Shown here: in pieces, positions 16,151 to 24,434 of the stretch | How the letters are laid out: each line of letters opens with the position of its first letter | Numbering within the stretch: position 1 is the stretch's first letter | Assembly (NCBI GenBank): GCA_023382455.1 | Contig: JAHDVX010000007.1 | Coordinates: forward strand, 1-64,000 | Length of the DNA stretch: 64,000 bases | Source: Flavobacteriales bacterium | GTDB taxonomy: Bacteria; Bacteroidota; Bacteroidia; Flavobacteriales_F; PHOS-HE28 | Direction of reading: 5' to 3' | Position numbers and translations under genes: made by a program | Notes under the pieces: generated by a model | The model's input: only the letters and a program-made list of their open reading frames with translations | Told to the model about the DNA's origin: nothing | Database searches by the model: none

Positions 16151-17224
16151 ATGGCCTTCCTCGAGCTGTATCGCCACACCCTTCGGCACAACCATCGGTA
16201 CCTCCAGAACCTCTTCCACAAACACCACGTGGAATGGGGCATCGTCACCAAGGTGCTGTGCGGCAACGAGACCTTCCTGCGCGAAGTGGTCGCCTTGGGC
16301 GAAAAGGAATTCCATGACACGCGCATCAGTAACCTGAAGATGCTCAAGAAACTGGCGCCCGAAGCCCAGACCGTATACATCAAGCCCCCGGCAAAGCGCG
16401 CCATTCCCAACGTGGTGCGCTATGCCGACGTGAGCTTCAATTCGGACCTGGGCACCATCCGCGCGCTGAGTGCCGAGGCGGTGAAGCAAGGCCGGCCGCA
16501 CAAAGTGATCATCATGGTGGAAATGGGCGACCTGCGGGAAGGCGTGATGGGCGACCACCTGGTGGAGTTCTACGCCCAGGTGTTCCGCCTGCCCCATATC
16601 GAGATCGTGGGCTTAGGCACCAACCTCAACTGCCTCAACGGCATCATGCCCACACAGGACAAGCTGATCCAGCTGGGGCTGTACAAGCAGCTGATCGAGG
16701 CCAAGTTCAACAAGCGGATCCCGTGGGCCACCGGCGGTACCACGGTCACCATTCCGCTGTTGTTGAAGAAGCAACTGCCCAAAGGCATAAACCATTTCCG
16801 GGTGGGCGAGGCCCTTTACTTCGGCAAGGACCTGTTCACCGACGGCCTGATCAAGGGCATGCGCGACGGCGTGTTCAAGCTGCACGCCGAAGTGATCGAG
16901 CTCCACGAAAAACCCATGGCCCCCATTGGCGAGCAGGGCACCAATGTGGCCGGCCATACCCCACATATCCGGGAAAGCGACCGGGGCCGCACGGCCTTCC
17001 GGGCCATTCTGGACATCGGCTTGCTGGATGTGAACCCCAAGGACCTGGAACCCCTGGCGAAGGATGTGGAGATCATTGAGGCCAGTTCGGACATGCTGGT
17101 GCTGGACCTGGGCACCAACCCGCACGGCCTGCGCGTGGGCGACCTGGTGCCCTTCCAGCCCAACTACATGGGCGTACTGGGCCTGATGAACTCGAACTAC
17201 ATCGACAAGGTGGTGCGGGACTGA
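16151..17224 (+). CDS. Alanine racemase-fold enzyme (ornithine racemase-like)
   Basis: Protein of 357 residues with the N-terminal TIM-barrel of fold-type III PLP enzymes. The PLP lysine is in WGIVTKVLCGN (K34), with DTRISNLKMLKKL and the phosphate-binding GLGTNLNC and ATGGTTVTIPLL blocks typical of Orr/YhfX-type racemases rather than Alr. Substrate inferred as a diamino or other amino acid. It is translated directly after alr and before an amino acid permease, so the cluster may import, racemise and deacylate amino acids. Confidence 0.75.
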   Translation: MAFLELYRHTLRHNHRYLQNLFHKHHVEWGIVTKVLCGNETFLREVVALGEKEFHDTRISNLKMLKKLAPEAQTVYIKPPAKRAIPNVVRYADVSFNSDLGTIRALSAEAVKQGRPHKVIIMVEMGDLREGVMGDHLVEFYAQVFRLPHIEIVGLGTNLNCLNGIMPTQDKLIQLGLYKQLIEAKFNKRIPWATGGTTVTIPLLLKKQLPKGINHFRVGEALYFGKDLFTDGLIKGMRDGVFKLHAEVIELHEKPMAPIGEQGTNVAGHTPHIRESDRGRTAFRAILDIGLLDVNPKDLEPLAKDVEIIEASSDMLVLDLGTNPHGLRVGDLVPFQPNYMGVLGLMNSNYIDKVVRD

Positions 17225-17386
17225 ACCGGTGCGGGGCGCTATACTTGCCCGGTACAGAGAAGGCCGGCCCGTTGAACCAGGGCGATACCCGCAAGCGTGG
17301 CCTCCGCCTTCGGCAGCGGTGGCCGATTGGCGCAACACCCGCGCAGAGACTCCATGGAACGGGGGCCTGCGCATAATACCACGCGG

Positions 17387-18829
17387 ATGGCTGAACTTGC
17401 GAAACAAGGACTGGCACGGACATTCGGCCTCGGCATGGCCACCATCATCGTCATGAGCTCGATCATCGGTTCGGGCGTGTTCAAGAAGGTGGCCCCGATG
17501 TCCGAAGCACTCGGATCGCCCGCCTTGGTGATCTTGGCGTGGGTGCTGGCGGGCCTGTTGATCTTGTGCGCGGTGCTGAGCATCGCCGAGCTGGCCGCCA
17601 TGTACCCGCACGCCGGCGGCGCCTTTGCCTGGCTGGAGAAGATCTACGGCAGCATGATCGCCTTCCTTTACGGCTGGTCGTGCTTCACCGTGATCCAAAC
17701 CGCGGCCATCGCCTCGGTGGCCTTTGTGTTCGCCGGGGCGGTGAACACCTTCACGCCCTTGCCCCACCTATCGCCGGCCTGGGAGAGTTGGTCCTTGCTG
17801 GGCATCCACCCCTTCGACAACATCGGTGCCAAGCTGGTGGCTTGCCTGCTCATCATCGCCCTTACCCTGGTGAATATCCGGGGGGCCAAGCACGGCGGGC
17901 TGGTAAGCCTGGTTTTCACCTTCTCCATCGTGCTGTGCATCGCCCTCATCATCGGGGCTTCTTTCGGCAGCGGGGCCGGTAGCTGGCAGACCTTCGGCAC
18001 TACAGCCGCCACCTACCCGGCCGAAGGCTTCACCTTGTTGGGCTTCATCAGTGTGATGTTCATCGCCATGCGCCATGCCTTCTGGGGCTATGAGGGCTGG
18101 ATCGCGCTGGGCTTCATCGGAGAAGAGGTGAAGCGCCCCGAGCGCAACCTGCCCCGCGCCATGGCCTTCGGCATTTTGATGATCACCCTGATCTACGTCC
18201 TGATCAACGTCGCGTACCTGTACGTGATGCCCATCGACGACATGCTGCGCGCCTTGGGCAGGGACCAGAACAACATTGCCGCCGTGGTGGTGGTGAACCA
18301 CCTGTTCGGCAATGGCGGGGCACTCATCGTCAGCGCAATGATCCTGATCTCCACCTTTGGCTGCACCAATGCCACCAGTCTGGTATCTGCACGGATCTAC
18401 TATGCCATGGCGCGTGAGGGCTGGTTCTTTCCCCAGGTGGCAAGCACCCATGGCCGGTACCGCACCCCGCATCTATCGCTGATCTACCAATGCGTGTGGG
18501 CCTGCCTGCTCACGTTCTCCGGTTCATTTGACCTGCTCACGGACCTGGTGATCATCGCCGCCTTCGTGTTTTATGGCCTGGTGGTATTCGGCGTGCTGGT
18601 GCTGCGCCGGAAACAACCCTCGGCGCCGCGCCCCTACAGGGCCTTCGGTTACCCTGCGGTACCTCTGCTCTTCACCCTGTTCTGCCTGGTGCTCCTGGCG
18701 GTCACCCTGGTGGAGTCCCCCGGCAAATCGGCGGCAGGCCTGACCTTGATCCTTTCCGGATTGCCATTCTATTACCTGTGGAACAAAAAGCGAAAGCAGC
18801 GCCCCACCGCCACAATGGCGGCCCATTAG
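17387..18829 (+). CDS. APC superfamily amino acid permease
   Basis: Polytopic transporter of about 480 residues with 12 predicted helices. The family start is clear: GLARTFGLGMATIIVMSSIIGSGVFKK, including the GSGVF substrate loop, then LSIAELAAMYPHAGGAFAWLEKIYG. WGYEGWIALGFIGEEVKRPERNLPRA marks the LAT/SteT-like group. The start is uncertain between MERGPAHNTTRM (17354) and MAELAKQG (17387); the latter leaves ten residues before the conserved core, as in relatives. Likely an amino acid exchanger serving the racemase genes upstream. Confidence 0.9.
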   Translation: MAELAKQGLARTFGLGMATIIVMSSIIGSGVFKKVAPMSEALGSPALVILAWVLAGLLILCAVLSIAELAAMYPHAGGAFAWLEKIYGSMIAFLYGWSCFTVIQTAAIASVAFVFAGAVNTFTPLPHLSPAWESWSLLGIHPFDNIGAKLVACLLIIALTLVNIRGAKHGGLVSLVFTFSIVLCIALIIGASFGSGAGSWQTFGTTAATYPAEGFTLLGFISVMFIAMRHAFWGYEGWIALGFIGEEVKRPERNLPRAMAFGILMITLIYVLINVAYLYVMPIDDMLRALGRDQNNIAAVVVVNHLFGNGGALIVSAMILISTFGCTNATSLVSARIYYAMAREGWFFPQVASTHGRYRTPHLSLIYQCVWACLLTFSGSFDLLTDLVIIAAFVFYGLVVFGVLVLRRKQPSAPRPYRAFGYPAVPLLFTLFCLVLLAVTLVESPGKSAAGLTLILSGLPFYYLWNKKRKQRPTATMAAH

Positions 18830-18853
18830 CCCACCCCACAAAGCACCCTTCCC

Positions 18854-18886
18854 GGCCTTGGTTCACCCCCCCCTTCCCCCAAGGCC
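18854..18886 (+). terminator. GGCCTTGG/CCAAGGCC hairpin with C8 tract
   Basis: Eight-bp perfect arms flank a C-rich loop with runs of eight and five C. It lies 25 nt after the permease stop and just before rnd. No T-tract, so termination is uncertain. The C8 run is also a potential slippage site, but it is outside coding sequence. Confidence 0.35.
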
Positions 18887-18913
18887 CAAATTGGGTTTCC
18901 TTTGCACCCGCGC

Positions 18914-20038
18914 ATGCAGGACATCCCGTTGATCGCCGAGGCCGACCAGTTTGGTGAACTGATGAGCCGTTTGGGGCAGGTACCCTGCATTGCCTTGGAC
19001 ACCGAGGCCAGCAGCTTCCACCGTTTCCACGAGCGTATCGGCCTGATCCAGATCTCGGACCGATCCGAAACCTGGTTGATCGACCCGTTGACCATCCGTT
19101 CCATGGAGCCGTTGGGCGCCATACTCGGCAGCGAGGCGAGCGAGATCGTGATCCATGACGCGGATTACGACCTGCGGCTGCTCAAGCGCATGTACGGCTT
19201 CCGGGTGCGCCACATCTTCGATACGCTCATCGCCGCCGAGCTGATCAATGAGCCTGAGCTGGGCTTGGCCTCGCTGATGCTCAAGTACTTCGGGATCAAG
19301 CTGGACAAACGCTTCCAGAAGGCCGATTGGTGCAAGCGGCCGCTCACGCAGGACATGCTGGACTATGCCGCCATGGACACCCGCCACCTGATCGCCTTGC
19401 GGGATGAATTGACGGCCCAGTTGAAGGCCAAGGGGCGATGGGATTGGGCCATGGAGGAATTCGGGCTGCTCACCGAGCTGCCCTTCCAGGCCAAGGAGGA
19501 AGAGTTGCCCGGATTCCTGCGTATCAAGGGTGCCAAGGCGCTGAAGCCAAGGGAATTGGCCATTCTGCGATCGTTGCATGAATGGCGTGATTCCGTGGCC
19601 GGCAAACTGGACAGGGCCGCCTTCATGGTGCTGGGCAACGATGTGCTGCTGAGCTTGGCGAAAGCCCCGGTGAGCAACCTCGCCGAACTGGCCGCCCAGA
19701 AAGGCGTGGGTGCTTCAGCCGTGGCGAAGTATGGTGAAGCCATCCTGGCCGCACAGCAACAGGGAATGGCCACCCCGAAGGACCAATGGCCCCGGCTGGA
19801 ACGCCCCAAGCGGCACCCGCGCGACCCGCAGCTGGAGGAACGCGTGAAGCGCCTAAAAGCCGTACGCGACAAACTGGCAAGCGAGCAGGACCTGCGCCCG
19901 GGCATTGTGGCCGCCAACCACCTGTTGATGGACATTGCCCGCGCCAAGCCCGCAACCATCGGGGAGTTGATGGCCATTCCGCCCATACGGCGCTACCAGG
20001 CCGAGGTATTCGGGCCTGAACTACTGGGCGCGATCTGA
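18914..20038 (+). CDS. rnd: Ribonuclease D
   Basis: 3'-5' exoribonuclease of 374 residues of the DEDD family, involved in tRNA and structured RNA trimming. ExoI is ALDTEASSFHRF (D, E), ExoII IVIHDADYDLRLLKR and ExoIII DYAAMDTRHLIAL (the YxxxD type). A HRDC domain follows (FLRIKGAKALKPRELAILRSLHEWRDSVA) and a second helical repeat up to the C-terminus. The ATG start MQDIPLIAEADQF is preferred to the upstream TTG listed in the ORF track. Confidence 0.92.
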   Translation: MQDIPLIAEADQFGELMSRLGQVPCIALDTEASSFHRFHERIGLIQISDRSETWLIDPLTIRSMEPLGAILGSEASEIVIHDADYDLRLLKRMYGFRVRHIFDTLIAAELINEPELGLASLMLKYFGIKLDKRFQKADWCKRPLTQDMLDYAAMDTRHLIALRDELTAQLKAKGRWDWAMEEFGLLTELPFQAKEEELPGFLRIKGAKALKPRELAILRSLHEWRDSVAGKLDRAAFMVLGNDVLLSLAKAPVSNLAELAAQKGVGASAVAKYGEAILAAQQQGMATPKDQWPRLERPKRHPRDPQLEERVKRLKAVRDKLASEQDLRPGIVAANHLLMDIARAKPATIGELMAIPPIRRYQAEVFGPELLGAI

Positions 20039-20080
20039 CCGTCCGGTACTTTCCTCACCGTCCCGGCGAACAGGCCGGTT

Positions 20081-20088
20081 TACGTTTG
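20081..20088 (+). promoter_or_regulatory. -7 promoter box before the TauE gene
   Basis: TACGTTTG fits TAnnTTTG and lies 50 nt before the TauE ATG. A short reading frame (ATGTCGTCC...) begins just behind it. Confidence 0.55.
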
Positions 20089-20138
20089 CACCATGTCGTC
20101 CCCTTCCCCGGTGGCCAACCTCGCCACACCCAGGCCCC

Positions 20139-20948
20139 ATGAGCCTTGAGTTGCTGGGCTACGCCGGTGCCGTGCTCATGGGCATCTCCCTGGGCATCTT
20201 CGGCGGCGGGGGCTCCACCCTCACCGTGCCCATCCTGGTCTACCTCTTTCACCAGGACCCCGTCACGGCCACCGGCCTATCGCTCTTCCTGGTGGGCGCC
20301 ACCAGCGCGGCAGGCCTCTTTGCACACCACCGGCAGGGCAACATCGAATGGCGTACAGCGGCCGTGTTCGGCGCAGCCTCGTTGATCAGCGTCTTCGCCA
20401 CCCGCCGCTGGCTGCTGCCGGCCCTGCCGGATCCGCTCTTCCACTTGGGCGGCATCGTGGTGGGCAAGGGCGTGTTCATCCTGGGCCTGTTCGCCGTGAT
20501 GATGGTCTTCTCGGCGCGCCGCATGATCCGCCGGGACCCCGGTGCCGATTCGGCAGCGGCGGTCCGGCCGCACGCCACCTTGCGGCTCGTGCTCAACGGC
20601 ATCGGCGTGGGGCTGCTCACGGGCATCCTCGGCGCGGGCGGCGGCTTCCTGATCGTGCCCGCCCTGGTGCTGCTGGCCGGCATGGACGTGAAGCGCGCCG
20701 TGGGCACCTCGCTCTTCATCATCACCGCCAATTCCTTCATCGGCTTCTTGGGCGATACCCAAGTGCATCTGGCGGACCATGCCGGGCTCCTTCTCCCCTT
20801 CCTCGCACTGGCCGTGGCCGGCATCATCGCGGGCAGCCGTGCCTCCAAGCGCTTGCAGTCCGCCAGGCTGCGCCCCGCCTTCGGCTGGTTCCTGGCCGCC
20901 ATGGGCGCCTTCATCATTGTTCGCGAACTTTGGACCCTCATGGGCTGA
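20139..20948 (+). CDS. TauE/SafE family sulfite/anion exporter
   Basis: Integral membrane protein of 269 residues with two homologous four-helix halves, each starting with a Gly-rich motif: MGISLGIFGGGGSTLTVPILVY and GVGLLTGILGAGGGFLIVPALVLL. These are TauE/SafE hallmarks. Such proteins export sulfite, thiosulfate or sulfoacetate. It sits 18 nt before a persulfide dioxygenase-rhodanese gene, whose product would release sulfite. The inferred job is removing sulfite or thiosulfate made during sulfide detoxification. Confidence 0.9.
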   Translation: MSLELLGYAGAVLMGISLGIFGGGGSTLTVPILVYLFHQDPVTATGLSLFLVGATSAAGLFAHHRQGNIEWRTAAVFGAASLISVFATRRWLLPALPDPLFHLGGIVVGKGVFILGLFAVMMVFSARRMIRRDPGADSAAAVRPHATLRLVLNGIGVGLLTGILGAGGGFLIVPALVLLAGMDVKRAVGTSLFIITANSFIGFLGDTQVHLADHAGLLLPFLALAVAGIIAGSRASKRLQSARLRPAFGWFLAAMGAFIIVRELWTLMG

Positions 20949-20966
20949 GGCCCGATCGACAAGACC

Positions 20967-22376
20967 ATGACCATGAAAATCGAACAGATCTATACCGGCT
21001 GCCTGGCGCAGGGCGCCTACTACATCGAAAGCAACGGTGAAGCGGCCGTGATCGACCCCTTGCGCGAATCCCAGCCCTACATCGACCGCGCCGAAAAGAG
21101 CGGGGCCAAGATCAAATACGTACTGGAGACCCACTTCCACGCCGACTTCGTGAGCGGCCACGTGGACCTGGCGAAGCGCACCGGCGCCACCATCGTGTAC
21201 GGGCCCACGGCCAAGACCGAATTCCCCGCACACGTGGCCACCGACGGTGAGGAACTGAAGCTCGGCAAGCTGACCATCAAGGTGCTGCACACCCCGGGCC
21301 ACACCATGGAGAGCGCCACCTACCTGTTGCTGGACGAAGCGGGCAAACCGCACTGCATCTTCAGCGGCGACACGCTCTTCATCGGCGACGTGGGACGGCC
21401 GGACCTGGCCCAGAAGGCCGGATCCGTCACCATGGAGGACCTCGCCGGGCACCTCTACGATTCGCTCCACAACAAGATCATGACCCTGCCGGATGACGTG
21501 ATCGTGTACCCCGCGCACGGCGCCGGCAGCGCCTGCGGCAAGAACATGAGCAAGGAGACCTGGGACACCCTGGGCCACCAGAAGCAGGTGAACTACGCGC
21601 TGAAGGCGGCCTCCAAGGAGCAGTTCATCCGCGAGGTCACCGACGGGATCCTGCCGCCGCCGGCCTATTTCCCGCAGAACGTGGCGATGAACCGCGCCAG
21701 CACCCCCGGCGTGGCCAGCGTGAAGGAGAAGGGCCTGCGGGCCCTGACCCCGGAGCAAGTGGAGCTGGAGGTGGAGAGCCAAGGCGCGTTGGTGCTGGAC
21801 ACACGGCCCGCACAGGTGTTCAAGGACGGTTTCGTGCCGCGCAGCATCAACATCGGCCTGCGGGGCGACTTCGCGCCGTGGGTGGGAACCCTGATCCCCG
21901 ACGTGAAGCAACCGGTCGTGCTCGTGGCCGAGGAGGGCAGCGAGGAGGAGGCCGTGACGCGCCTGGCCCGCGTGGGCTACGACAACGTGCGCGGCTTCCT
22001 CAAGGGCGGCATGGCCGCGTGGAAGGCCGCCGGCCGCGAGACCGACAGCATCGAGAGCATCTCTGCGGAGGAATTCTGTCAACGCGCAAAGAAGGACAAG
22101 CTCCATATCTACGACGTGCGCAAGCCCGGTGAATGGAACGCGGAGCACCTGGAGGACGCGACCTTCACCCCGCTGCAATTCCTCAACGACCACCTGGCGG
22201 AGTTCAGCAAGTCGGAGCCTTGCTACATCCACTGCGCCGGCGGCTACCGCAGCATGGTTGCCGCCTCCATCCTGAAGGCACGCGGCCTGCACAACGTGAT
22301 CGATGTGGCCGGTGGGTTCAACGCGATCAAATGCACCGAGCTGCCGGTAACGGCGTTCGTGTGCCAGGCCAAGTGA
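20967..22376 (+). CDS. MBL-fold persulfide dioxygenase fused to two rhodanese domains
   Basis: Protein of 469 residues. Residues 1-250 are an ETHE1-like metallo-beta-lactamase fold with the metal motif ETHFHADFVSGH (about 51-62), TPGHTMESATYLL and IFSGDTLFIGDVGRPDL. Two rhodanese modules follow. The first (LVLDTRPAQVF to GFLKGGMAAW) lacks the catalytic Cys, having VAEEGSEEEA at the loop. The second has an active loop, CYIHCAGGYRS. The layout matches CstB/Blh-type enzymes that oxidise persulfides to sulfite and thiosulfate. The start could be MTMKIEQ or MKIEQ. Confidence 0.92.
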   Translation: MTMKIEQIYTGCLAQGAYYIESNGEAAVIDPLRESQPYIDRAEKSGAKIKYVLETHFHADFVSGHVDLAKRTGATIVYGPTAKTEFPAHVATDGEELKLGKLTIKVLHTPGHTMESATYLLLDEAGKPHCIFSGDTLFIGDVGRPDLAQKAGSVTMEDLAGHLYDSLHNKIMTLPDDVIVYPAHGAGSACGKNMSKETWDTLGHQKQVNYALKAASKEQFIREVTDGILPPPAYFPQNVAMNRASTPGVASVKEKGLRALTPEQVELEVESQGALVLDTRPAQVFKDGFVPRSINIGLRGDFAPWVGTLIPDVKQPVVLVAEEGSEEEAVTRLARVGYDNVRGFLKGGMAAWKAAGRETDSIESISAEEFCQRAKKDKLHIYDVRKPGEWNAEHLEDATFTPLQFLNDHLAEFSKSEPCYIHCAGGYRSMVAASILKARGLHNVIDVAGGFNAIKCTELPVTAFVCQAK

Positions 22377-22434
22377 GCTTGGATCCCTGAACAGGGTTCC
22401 GTGACCGACCGTTCTCCCCATCGTTTTATTGCTT

Positions 22435-22452
22435 TATCGTATTTTTACGATA
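22435..22452. promoter_or_regulatory. Palindromic operator of the ArsR-type regulator
   Basis: TATCGTA-TTTT-TACGATA is a perfect 7+4+7 palindrome ending inside the -7 box. ArsR/SmtB repressors bind such AT-rich dyads over their own promoters, so autoregulation is inferred. Confidence 0.7.
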
Positions 22453-22458
22453 TATTTG
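22451..22458 (+). promoter_or_regulatory. -7 box of the ars operon
   Basis: TATATTTG matches TAnnTTTG and overlaps the operator by 2 bp. The arsR ATG begins only 5 nt later, implying a nearly leaderless transcript. Confidence 0.65.
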
Positions 22459-22463
22459 CACCG

Positions 22464-22787
22464 ATGGGCATCACCCGCAGCGACCTCTTCACCCCGGCGC
22501 AGAACCGCTTGGCCGCCATGGCCAAGGTGCTGGGCCATCCCGCGCGCATCGCCATCCTGCAATACCTGGTGAAGCGCGGCAGCTGCGTGAACGGATCCCT
22601 GGTGGCCGAACTGGGCCTGGCGCAGGCCACCATCAGCCAGCATCTCAAGGAGCTGAAACAGGCCGGGCTGATCCAAGGCACCATCGAGGGCACCAGCATC
22701 TGCTATTGTATCGACCCCGAAGGCTGGGAGCTGCTGCGGAAGGAGCTTGGCAAACTGCTCACCAGCGTAAGCCTGAACTGCTGCTGA
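22464..22787 (+). CDS. arsR: ArsR/SmtB family transcriptional repressor
   Basis: Winged-helix regulator of 107 residues: AKVLGHPARIAILQYLVKRGSCVNGSLVAELGLAQATISQHLKELKQAGLIQGTIEGTSICYCID. The recognition helix AQATISQHLKEL and the beta wing are clear. Candidate metalloid or sulfur-sensing cysteines are the one in RGSCVN, two near the wing (ICYC) and a terminal CC pair. The start is set by the promoter 5 nt upstream. First gene of the arsM-arsC run, with its own palindromic operator. It may sense arsenite, persulfide or both. Confidence 0.88.
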   Translation: MGITRSDLFTPAQNRLAAMAKVLGHPARIAILQYLVKRGSCVNGSLVAELGLAQATISQHLKELKQAGLIQGTIEGTSICYCIDPEGWELLRKELGKLLTSVSLNCC

Positions 22788-22791
22788 CCCT

Positions 22792-22803
22792 TTCCGTACG
22801 GAA
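22792..22803. promoter_or_regulatory. Perfect 12-bp palindrome before arsM
   Basis: TTCCGTACGGAA ends 5 nt before the arsM ATG. It could be a regulator site or a small structure over the ribosome site. Function unknown. Confidence 0.35.
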
Positions 22804-22808
22804 CGATC

Positions 22809-23753
22809 ATGACCGCCCCCCAAACCATGCTATCCATGAACACCGCACAAGAAACCAAGGACATGGTCCGCGCCAAGTACGCGGAGATCGCCAAACAGGA
22901 CAAGGACACCAATGCCGGCAGCTGCTGCGGCGCGGGTGGCTGCAGCACCGAGGTGTACAACATCATGACCGATGATTACACCCAGGTGGAAGGCTACAAC
23001 CCCGACGCCGACCTCGGACTGGGCTGCGGCCTGCCCACGCAATTCGCCGGGATCAAGAAGGGCGATACGGTGCTCGACCTCGGCAGCGGCGCCGGCAACG
23101 ACTGCTTCGTGGCGCGACACGAGACCGGTGAGGACGGCCGCGTGATCGGCGTGGACTTCACGCCCGAGATGATCACCAAGGCCAAGGCCAACGCCGCCAA
23201 GCTGGGCTTCCAGAACGTGGAGTTCCGCCAAGGCGACATCGAGGCCCTGCCGCTCACGGCCAACATGGTGGACGTGGTGGTGAGCAACTGTGTGCTGAAC
23301 CTGGTGCCCGACAAGCGCAAGGCCTTCAGCGAGGTGCTGCGGGTGCTGAAGCCTGGCGGCCGCTTCAGCATCAGCGATGTGGTGCTGCGCGGGGCGATCC
23401 CCGACACCCTACGCGCCAGCGCCGAGATGTACGCCGGTTGCGTGAGCGGCGCTCTTCAGGAGAGCGAATACCTCGGCATCATCCACGACCTGGGCTTCGA
23501 GCAGGTGAGCGTGCAGAAGCGCAAACCCATCATCGTGCCGGACGACATCCTCATACGCCACCTGAGCACAGAGGAGATCGCTGCCTACAAGGCCAGTGGT
23601 ACGGGCATCTTCAGCATCACGGTGTCGGCGTACAAGCCGGGCGCGGAAGCGACGAAGGATCCCTGTTGCGCGCCCAACGCAGAAGGCACGGAGAAGGTGA
23701 AGCTGGCCACCGGCGAGACCTGTGGCTGCGGGGTGAACAGTACTTGCTGCTGA
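22809..23753 (+). CDS. arsM: Arsenite methyltransferase
   Basis: SAM-dependent methyltransferase of 314 residues that methylates As(III). The SAM motif is VLDLGSGAGNDCFVA near residue 90, with VIGVDFTPEMITKA and DVVVSNCVLNLVPDK typical of ArsM/AS3MT. Conserved cysteines occur at SCCGAGGC near the N-terminus, SNCVLN, and AGCVSGA. The C-terminus is unusually Cys-rich (PCCAP, TCGCGVNSTCC), suggesting extra metalloid binding. Start could be the first ATG or MNTAQETKD. Translationally coupled to arsC by a TGATG overlap. Confidence 0.95.
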   Translation: MTAPQTMLSMNTAQETKDMVRAKYAEIAKQDKDTNAGSCCGAGGCSTEVYNIMTDDYTQVEGYNPDADLGLGCGLPTQFAGIKKGDTVLDLGSGAGNDCFVARHETGEDGRVIGVDFTPEMITKAKANAAKLGFQNVEFRQGDIEALPLTANMVDVVVSNCVLNLVPDKRKAFSEVLRVLKPGGRFSISDVVLRGAIPDTLRASAEMYAGCVSGALQESEYLGIIHDLGFEQVSVQKRKPIIVPDDILIRHLSTEEIAAYKASGTGIFSITVSAYKPGAEATKDPCCAPNAEGTEKVKLATGETCGCGVNSTCC

Positions 23754-24169
23754 TGCGCATCCTCGTGCTCTGCACGGGCAACAGCTGCCGCAGCCAGATG
23801 GCCGAGGGTTACCTGCGCCATCTCGCGGGTGGCCGCGCCGAGGTGTACAGCGCCGGGATAGAAGCCCATGGGCTGAACCCGCGTGCGGTGGCGGTGATGG
23901 CCGAGGACGGCATCGATATCAGCGGGCACCGGTCCGAGCTGCTCGACGCCTACCACGACCTCCCCTTCGACCACGTGATCACCGTATGCGACAGCGCCCG
24001 GGAACGCTGCCCGTGGTTCCCGTCAACGGCGGAACAACACCACCGGGACTTCCCCGATCCGGCCAAAGCGACCGGCAGCGAAGAGGAGATCAGGACCGCG
24101 TTCAAGGAAGTGCGCGACGAGATCAAGGCCTGGTGCCGGGAATTCATCCTGCACATCCTTCCTTCGTGA
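23753..24169 (+). CDS. arsC: Arsenate reductase, thioredoxin-coupled (LMW-PTP fold)
   Basis: Protein of 138 residues with the CX5R loop of low-molecular-weight phosphatase-like ArsC (CTGNSCRSQMAEG, C7 and R13). The two resolving cysteines are in TVCDSARERCP, as in thioredoxin-dependent enzymes, and DFPDPAKATG holds the general acid Asp. It reduces arsenate to arsenite, which ArsM can methylate. A thioredoxin lies at the end of the same gene run. Overlaps arsM by 1 nt. Confidence 0.93.
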   Translation: MRILVLCTGNSCRSQMAEGYLRHLAGGRAEVYSAGIEAHGLNPRAVAVMAEDGIDISGHRSELLDAYHDLPFDHVITVCDSARERCPWFPSTAEQHHRDFPDPAKATGSEEEIRTAFKEVRDEIKAWCREFILHILPS

Positions 24170-24230
24170 TGATCCTCACAGAACCGTCGCGGCACCGGAG
24201 CGAACTTTGCGCCTCCGAACCTGAACCACG

Positions 24231-24434
24231 ATGAAACAGAACCTCGGCAACACGGACCGCCTCATCCGCATCAGTGCGGCGGTGGTGATCGCCGTGCTGG
24301 TCTATGCCGAGGTAGTGACCGGCCCGTGGGCCATGGTGCTGCTGGCGGTGGCCGCCGTGCTGGTGATCACCGGCTTCATCCGCTTCTGCCCGCTGTACCG
24401 GCTGTTCGGCATCTACACCTGCAAGAAGCCATGA
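24231..24434 (+). CDS. DUF2892 (YgaP-type) inner membrane protein
   Basis: Protein of 67 residues beginning MKQNLGNTDRLIRISAAVVIAVL, the common opening of DUF2892 proteins, with two helices and the closing motif FCPLYRLFGIYTCKK. The conserved Cys pair (FCPLY, YTCKK) is typical. In YgaP this domain anchors a rhodanese to the membrane; here the rhodanese is a separate downstream gene. ATGA overlap with the next gene. Confidence 0.85.
   Translation: MKQNLGNTDRLIRISAAVVIAVLVYAEVVTGPWAMVLLAVAAVLVITGFIRFCPLYRLFGIYTCKKP

Noticed and set aside
18866-18880. C8 tract as a phase-variation switch
   Set aside because: It lies outside any coding frame between the permease and rnd; no gene would be switched by slippage.
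20093-20149. Short upstream ORF (ATGTCGTCC...) before the TauE gene
   Set aside because: It fits an uORF overlapping the TauE start, but 18 residues without a recognisable leader pattern are insufficient support.
20277-22421. 714-residue minus-strand ORF
   Set aside because: Antisense to the TauE and persulfide dioxygenase genes, no recognisable motif, composition typical of a shadow frame.
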